From Margaritifera margaritifera (taxonomy: Eukaryota > Mollusca > Bivalvia > Unionida > Margaritiferidae), in assembly GCA_029931535.1 (NCBI GenBank), contig JAQPZY010001414.1, positions 1,132,001 through 1,196,000 on the forward strand: DNA of 64,000 nucleotides, in the 5' to 3' direction. The notes under the pieces are model-generated. The model worked only from the letters and a program-made list of their open reading frames with translations. It made no database searches and had not been told where the DNA came from. Position 1 is the first letter of the stretch, and every line of letters starts with the position of its first letter. This document shows positions 57,400-64,000 of this stretch, piece by piece. Position numbers and translations under genes: made by a program.

Positions 57400-58967
57400 A
57401 ACCTAAACAAACTGTTCAAGACTGTATATGCTGTTCAAAAGCTAACAAATACATACTTATGTTACACACAAAGAAGTGAAGAGAAAGCTTAAAAGGTTTT
57501 AAAATCACTCCGACTAAATAGCTGTATTTATCTGTTTGATTGTGCTCCTTGTGTGCATGCCATTCTGTCAAGAACTTTGTCATTATTCTTTCCAAACTGG
57601 CTGGATAGCTGGGTGAAATTTAAAAGTACACAGCAGGGACAATGTGAGAATGTATCAATACTCGTTACAGCTTTACAAACAACACCCACCTGGAGTGGCT
57701 CAATTTACATCCCCCCCCCCCCCCAAGAATGGCTCAACTTAAAAATATAGAATGTAATTATCCTGGCTGCCAGCTAAAAAAAAGCATTCTGTGCTGCATT
57801 TGTGTGAATTTTTGTGTGATAAATTTGTATATTTATATTTTTTTCTGTGTGCATCTGTGCAAACTCAGGAGTCCAATACATTTTTAATTTAAAGTTCCCA
57901 ATTATAAATTCTCTCACTTCACTTTTTCAAGACTGACAAAAAGACAACTATTATTCATTTCAAAACAAACAAACAAACAAAAAAAAACTTCTGTGGGTGA
58001 ATTTTTCTATAAAAAAAGCAAAGTTTTTGCAGAACACACTCTCACCCTTGCAAACAGTGCCTTAATGTAAGCTATTTGACTTTTAAACATGTTAAGATAC
58101 AATTAGTGACTTTTGACAAGGTTTCTACAAGGATTTATCAACTCCAGAAATAAACTATATTTACCATGGCCACAGACTGAAGTGGATATCATTTTCATGG
58201 GACTGATAAACTGTTGTAGCAACAAAAATCAAAAGTCAATAATTATTAAATTTTCTGATATTCTTTTAACTTAATGGTAATTAAATGGCACTTGATACTT
58301 TTTTTTAAATAATTCACAAAAATAAACAGAAAAAGGACAACAAAAGAAGAGCTTTTCAGTAAATAGGTAAAAACTTATATAAATTTAATTAATCAATATT
58401 ATCAAATAAAAGAAATAGAGAGTAAATGCTCAGAAAAAAACTTGTATTTTTTCTGTGTTAAATGCGGTCTTTAAATTCTCATCTAAATTGCAAATACGTG
58501 TATGGGTAGATGAAAGAGGGGATTAAGAGGCAGATGGACAGACTAATACTGACAGACAAAAAATACATACCATCAATGATTAGTAATGCCTGATGCATAC
58601 TCAATCAGAGTTGCATGTTCTGACTAACTACACTAATGATAAGATGTCAGGTGAGGCATTGGAATCTTACAGTACCTGCACATCCTCATGTGAGGTTGAT
58701 ATACATTTAAGCAAAGTGAGGAGGTGGTGATTAACCAATCAGAATAGAGCAAACTTCTAAATCATATAATAACATAAAATCTTAACATTGTTGATGATGG
58801 TAACTATCAAAACTATTACACCTTCTGGCCTTTACAGCTAGAAAAGTGATACACCTCTACCAAATAGACATAATCTGCAAATGAGACAAGACAATAACTG
58901 ATAATAAACGACATACACACAGACAGACAAACATATACATGGCTGGCAGATATACTTATATACTTAC
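57400..58967. other. CDC16 intron
   Basis: No exon was recognised. A C-run lies at 57710-57724 and several A-runs are present. Confidence 0.5.
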
Positions 58968-59120
58968 TCTTGATTGGTAAAAGCTATCACTCCCATTTCA
59001 TGCAGCACAAATGGATCTTCTGGAGCTATACTTAGTGCCTGGGTGAAAAACCTTTCAGCAAGCTTAGGGTTGTTGGTAAGTCCATATTCCAGACCAATGT
59101 ATAACACTGGTAAGTGGCAG
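58968..59120 (-). CDS. CDC16: CDC16/APC6 exon with TPRs (first exon visible)
   Basis: The acceptor CTTTCAG precedes 59120. After one completing base the exon reads CHLPVLYIGLEYGLTNNPKL, AERFFTQALSIAPEDPFVLH, EMGVIAFTNQ and leaves GA before a perfect donor GTAAGT. It matches the strongly conserved CDC16 block (human CHLPMLYIGLEYGLTNN and ALSIAPEDPF). Coding for the N-terminal half of the protein is not in the window, so the gene continues to the right beyond 64000 on the minus strand. The five exons total 649 nt and give the C-terminal 215 or so residues without a stop or frameshift, so the gene appears functional. Confidence 0.94.
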
Positions 59121-59276
59121 CTGAAAGAATACTTGGTACAGTCAACATTTATGGACAGGTAGAAGTTACTGTATACAAGTCACTCTTGATCAATAGGCAC
59201 CAAGGAAATTCTCTGAATTCAGAAATAGACCTCGAAATTTACAGTATGCATGGCTGAATTATGGGTATGTGCAATC

Positions 59277-59489
59277 TATACTCATTTACAAAGTCTAGTC
59301 CAACGGCAAACTGCACAGACCCAGATCTGCCATTGCATAAGGCACCAAACAGATCTGGGTCTATGCAGACTGTTAGGAGTATTCAGTAGAACAAACTACA
59401 TAAACCCTGATCTGCTGGTGGATTATGCGATGGCAGATCAGGGTCCAAGTTGTTTGCAGTTGTACTCGACTTATAAGCGAGGACATATG
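59277..59489 (-). mobile_element. Three-way-junction foldback MITE, copy 3 (inverted)
   Basis: The outer arms AGTCTAGTCCAACGGCAAAC and GTTTGCAGTTGTACTCGACT are retained. The order of the inner hairpins is reversed relative to the other copies (CAGACCCAGATCTGCC type first, then ACCCTGATCTGCTGG type), so this copy lies in the opposite orientation. It is upstream of the first visible CDC16 exon, in intron. Confidence 0.75.
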
Positions 59490-59816
59490 GTAACCAAAAA
59501 CTGAAAGGCAAAACAGAAATATCCTAAAGTTGAAAGCTATATACAACAGAACCAATTTAAAATAAACTCTGGTCGAACAGAAAAATTTGTTTGTTAAAAA
59601 ATAATTTCATTATGACAGGGAGAAAAAAATATGTACATGGATTATATAACTATTCAGATGAAAATGAGTATTTTGCAATATATCCAAGTTCCTGATAAGC
59701 AGGTTCTACTTTTTGACTTTGTAAATGTGTTTATCATCCTTGCAGAGTTTAAGTCTCTATCAAACTAATATTTCTGCTGTTATAGATGATCACTGGTGAT
59801 ATGTCAGAGTACAGCA

Positions 59817-60020
59817 TATACTTGCTTATAAACTGGGTGCAACTGCAAACATTATAGACCCTGATCTGCCATCACATAATGTGCTGGCTGATCAGGGTCT
59901 ATGTTGTTTGCTGATTAGTCCTAACAAACAGCATAAACCCAGATCTGCCAGAATATTATGTGATGGCAAATCTGGGTCTATGCAGTTTGCAGCTGGATCC
60001 AACTTACAAGCATGTATATA
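59817..60020 (+). mobile_element. Three-way-junction foldback MITE, copy 4
   Basis: The outer arms (GGTGCAACTGCAAAC / GTTTGCAGCTGGATCC) and inner hairpins (TAGACCCTGATCTGCC with a GATCAGGGTCTA partner; AAACCCAGATCTGCC with a AATCTGGGTCTA partner) are in the same order as copies 1 and 2. It lies about 330 bp from the inverted copy 3. Confidence 0.75.
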
Positions 60021-60237
60021 TGATATTTAATATTTTTTTTGGCAAAGAAAATATTTTTCCATTAAGAAAAGACAAAGCAATCTAAAATCAGAAAGAAATG
60101 CATGATTTGTGCATATTTTGTTGTAGGCTCTGCAAAGTATATATATCAAGACAAGTATAACTGCATAGAAAAGTATAGGAAATGATAACCTGTCACCACA
60201 TAACCATAACATAATTTTTTAGGAGTATTAAAACCCC

Positions 60238-63200
60238 TAAATATATTCGTCTTACTTTATACATCAAGAAAAAGTGATGTCACTGAGTGGATTTGATTGC
60301 TATATTTATACATCAAGAAAAAGTGTAGTCACTGAGTGGATTTAATTGCTATATTTATACATCAAGAAAAAGTGATGTCACTGAGTGGATTTGACTGCTA
60401 TATTTTATACATCAAGAAAAAGTGAAGTCACTGAGTGGATTTGACTGTTCTATTACTTTATACATCAAGAAAAAGTGCAGTAACTGAGTGGATTTGATTG
60501 CTATATTTATACATCAAGAAAAAGTGTAGTCACTGAGTGGATTTGATTGCTATATTTATACATCAAGAAAAAGTGATGTCACTCAGTGGATTTGACTGCT
60601 ATATTTATGCATAAAAAAAAGTGAAGTCACTGAGTGGATCTGATTGTTCTATTACTTTATACATCAAGAAAAAGTGATGTCACTGAGTGGATTTGACTGT
60701 TGTATTACTTTATACATCAAGAAAAAGTATAGTCACCGAGTGGATTTGATTGCTATATTTATACATCAAGAAAAAGTGATGTCACTGAGTGGATTTGATT
60801 GCTCTATTTACACATCAAGAAAAAGTGATGTCACTGAGTGGATTTAATTGCTCTATTTATGCATCAAGAAAAAGTGATGTCACTGAGTGGATTTGATTGC
60901 TCTATTACTGTATACATCAAGAAAAAGTGTAGTCACTGAGTGGATCTAACTGTTCTATTACTTTATACATCTAGAAAAAGTGATGTCACTGAGTGGATTT
61001 TTATTGCTCAATTACTTTATACATCAAGAAAAAGTGATGTCACTGAATGGATTTTTATTGCTCTATTACTTTATACAGCAAGAAAAAGTGTAGTCACTGA
61101 GTGAATTTTTATTGCTCTATTACTTTATACAACAAGAAAAAGTGTAGTCACTGAGTGGATTTGACTGTTCTATTATTTTATACAGCTAGAAAAAGTGTAG
61201 TCACTGAGTGGATTTGATTGCTCTATTACTTTATACATCAAGAAAAAGTGATGTCACTGAGTGGATTTGACTGTTCTATTACTTTATACAGCTACAAAAA
61301 GTATAGTCACTGAGTGAATCGTACTTCTATTACTTTATACATCAAGGAAAAAGTGTAGTCACTGAATGAATTTGATTGCTCTATTACTTTATACATCAAG
61401 AAAAAGTATAGTCACTGAGTGGATTTGACTATTCTATTACTTTATACATCAAGAAAAAGTGTAGTCACTGAGTGGATCTGATTATTATATTACTTTATAC
61501 ATCAAGAAAAAGTGATGTCACTGAGTGGATTTGATTGCTCTATTTATACATCAAGAAAAAGTGATGTCACTGAGTGGATTTGATTGCTATATTTATGCAT
61601 CAAGAAAAAGTGATGTCACTGAGTGGATCTGATTGCTCTATTTATGCATCAAGAAAAAGTGATGTCACTGAGTGGATTTGACTGTTCTATTACTTTATAC
61701 ATCAAGAAAAAGTGTAGTCACTGAGTGGATTTGATTGCTCTATTTATGCATCAAGAAAAAGTGATGTCACTGAGTGGATCTGATTGTTCTATTACTTTAT
61801 ACATCAAGAAAAAGTGATGTCATTGAGTGGATTTGACTGTTCTATTACTTTATACATCAAGAAAAAGTGTAGTTACAGAGTGGATTTGATTGCTCTATTT
61901 ATGCATCAAGAAAAAGTGATGTCACTGAGTGGATCTGATTGTTCTATTACTTTATACATCAAGAAAAAGTGTAGTTACAGAGTGGATTTGATTGCTCTAT
62001 TTATGCATCAAGAAAAAGTGATGTCACTGAGTGGATTTGACTGTTCTATTACTTTATACATCAAGAAAAAGTGATGTCACCGAGTGGATTTGACTGTTCT
62101 ATTACTTTATACATTAAGAAAAAGTGTAGTTACCGAGTGGATTTGATTGCTCTATTTATGCATCAAGAAAAAGTGATGTCACTGAGTGGATTTGATTGTT
62201 ATATTACTTTATACATCAAGAAAAAGTGATGTCATTGAGTGGATTTGATTGCTCTATTACTTTATACATCAAGAAAAAGTGATGTCACTGAGTGGATCTG
62301 ACTGTTGTATTACTTTATACAGCTAGAAAAAGTGTAGTCACTGAGTGGATTTGATTGCTCTATTACTTTATACATCAAGAAAAAGTATCGTCACTGAGTG
62401 GATCTTACTTCTATTTCTTTATACAACAAGGAAAAAGTGTAGTCACTGAATGAATTTGATTGCTCTATTACGTTTTACATCAAGAAAAAGTGATGTCACT
62501 GAGTGGATCTGACTGTTCTATTACTTTTTACATCAAGAAAAAGTGATGTCACTGAGTGGATTTGACTGTTCTATTACTTTATACAGCTAGAAAAAGTGTA
62601 GTCACTGAGTGGATTTGATTGCTCTATTACTTTATACATCAAGGAAAAGTGATGTCACTGAGTGAATTTGACTGTTCTATTACTTTATAGAGCTAGAAAT
62701 AGTGATGTCACTGAGTGGATTTGATTGCTCTATTACTTTATACAACTAGAAAAAGTGATGTCACTGTGGATTTGACTGTTCTATTACTTTATACAGCTAG
62801 AAAAAGTGCAGTAACTGAGTGGATTTGATTGCTCTATTACTTTATACATCAAGAAAAAGTGTAATCACTTAGTGGATTTGATTGCTATATTTATACATCA
62901 AGAAAAAGTGTAGTCACTGAGTGGATTTGATTGCTATATTTATACATCAAGAAAAAGTGATGTCACTCAGTGGATTTGACTGCTATATTTATGCATAAAA
63001 AAAAAGAGAAGTCACTGAGTGGATCTGATTGTTCTATTACTTTATACATCAAGAAAAAGTGATGTCACTGAGTGGATTTGACTGTTGTATTACTTTATAC
63101 ATCAAGAAAAAGTGATGTCACTGAGTGGATTTGATTGCTATATTTATACATCAAGAAAAAGTGATGTCACTGAGTGGATTTGATTGCTCTATTTACACAT

Positions 63201-64000
63201 CAAGAAAAAGTGATGTCACTGAGTGGATTTAATTGCTCTATTTATGCATCAAGAAAAAGTGATGTCACTGAGTGGATTTGATTGCTCTATTACTGTATAC
63301 ATCAAGAAAAAGTGTAGTCACTGAGTGGATCTAACTGTTCTATTACTTTATACATCTAGAAAAAGTGATGTCACTGAGTGGATTTTTATTGCTCAATTAC
63401 TTTATACATCAAGAAAAAGTGATGTCACTGAATGGATTTTTATTGCTCTATTACTTTATACAGCAAGAAAAAGTGTAGTCACTGAGTGAATTTTTATTGC
63501 TCTATTACTTTATACAACAAGAAAAAGTGTAGTCACTGAGTGGATTTGACTGTTCTATTATTTTATACAGCTAGAAAAAGTGTAGTCACTGAGTGGATTT
63601 GATTGCTCTATTACTTTATACATCAAGAAAAAGTGATGTCACTGAGTGGATTTGACTGTTCTATTACTTTATACAGCTACAAAAAGTATAGTCACTGAGT
63701 GAATCGTACTTCTATTACTTTATACATCAAGGAAAAAGTGTAGTCACTGAATGAATTTGATTGCTCTATTACTTTATACATCAAGAAAAAGTGATGTCAC
63801 TGAGTGGAACTGACTATTCTATTACTTTATACATCAAGAAAAAGTGATGTCACTGAGTGGAACTGACTATTCTATTACTTTATACATCAAGAAAAAGTGA
63901 TGTCACTGAGTGGATTTGATTATTATATTACTTTATACATCAAGAAAAAGTGTAGTCACTGAGTGGATTTGATTGCTCTATTTATGCATCAAGAAAAAGT
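60238..64000. repeat. Large tandem array, 48-55-bp units, running off the window
   Basis: Seventy or more units of ATACATCAAGAAAAAGTG, ATGTCACTGAGTGGATTTGA, then TTGCTCTATTACTTT (about 54 bp) or the shorter TTGCTATATTT form (about 48 bp). Variant sites are GATGTCAC versus GTAGTCAC, and TACATCAAG versus TACAGCTAG. A multi-unit block at 60477-61405 recurs at 62808-63790 in the same order of variants with one extra 54-bp unit, so large blocks have been duplicated. The array is in the CDC16 intron to the right of exon 59120, if the gene continues outward. Frames open across it are artefacts. Confidence 0.97.

Noticed and set aside
60644..62074. Frames of 67 and 96 codons in the right-hand array
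   Set aside because: They are repeat-derived (FIHQEKVMSLSG units); unit lengths vary and shift the frame elsewhere in the array.

Overview
This window is animal nuclear DNA: AT-rich, intron-containing and very repeat-dense, with genes split into short exons by consensus splice sites. Polinton, RTE-like, L1/Tx1-like and CR1-like LINE remnants, tRNA-headed SINEs, mariner-, hAT- and piggyBac-like non-autonomous elements and more than fifteen minisatellite families sit side by side. This composition suggests a lophotrochozoan, most likely a bivalve mollusc; the species cannot be named from the sequence. No bacterial operons, rRNA genes or CRISPR arrays were seen.

Two host genes can be supported. 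The first, on the minus strand, is the 3' part of CDC16 (APC6, a TPR subunit of the anaphase-promoting complex): five exons at 59120-58968, 56900-56775, 54343-54208, 53598-53508 and 51217-51075. They join in frame at GT-AG sites and end in a stop. The 5' exons lie beyond position 64000. The second, on the plus strand, is a tentative gene with exons at 2014-2140, 16004-16130 and 34680-34790. It begins with an MGC N-myristoylation-type start and has compatible splice phases; I do not recognise its family.

Layout. 1-4.4 kb: exon 1 of the MGC gene and small repeats. 4.4-7.7 kb: a 42-bp minisatellite and a wrecked Polinton (DNA polymerase B on plus, integrase on minus, converging). 8.5-12.1 kb: an hAT-like MITE at the broken 3' end of a minus-strand RTE-like LINE. 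12-17 kb: mostly AT-rich DNA with microsatellites and exon 2. 17.5-25.3 kb: a decayed minus-strand L1/Tx1-like LINE carrying three later insertions (a SINE with perfect target duplications, a probable solo LTR and a CR1-like LINE). 25.9-34.7 kb: a palindromic mariner-like MITE and large minisatellites (32, 18, 28, 21 and 39 bp), the last abutting exon 3. 37-40 kb: a dispersed repeat bearing AGGTCAnnnTGACCT palindromes, interrupted by a SINE that is itself interrupted by a LINE lacking its reverse transcriptase. 41-50 kb: foldback elements, minisatellites, a SINE and another hAT-like MITE. 51-64 kb: CDC16, with a piggyBac-like element in one intron and a tandem array of at least 3.7 kb upstream of its first visible exon.

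The most unusual signals are: a foldback MITE family with an outer stem and two inner hairpins (one perfect 23-bp stem); a minisatellite whose unit repeats a splice-acceptor-like sequence directly upstream of a coding exon; a dispersed repeat carrying estrogen-response-element-like palindromes; and an RT-less LINE with apparently complete ends nested in a SINE.
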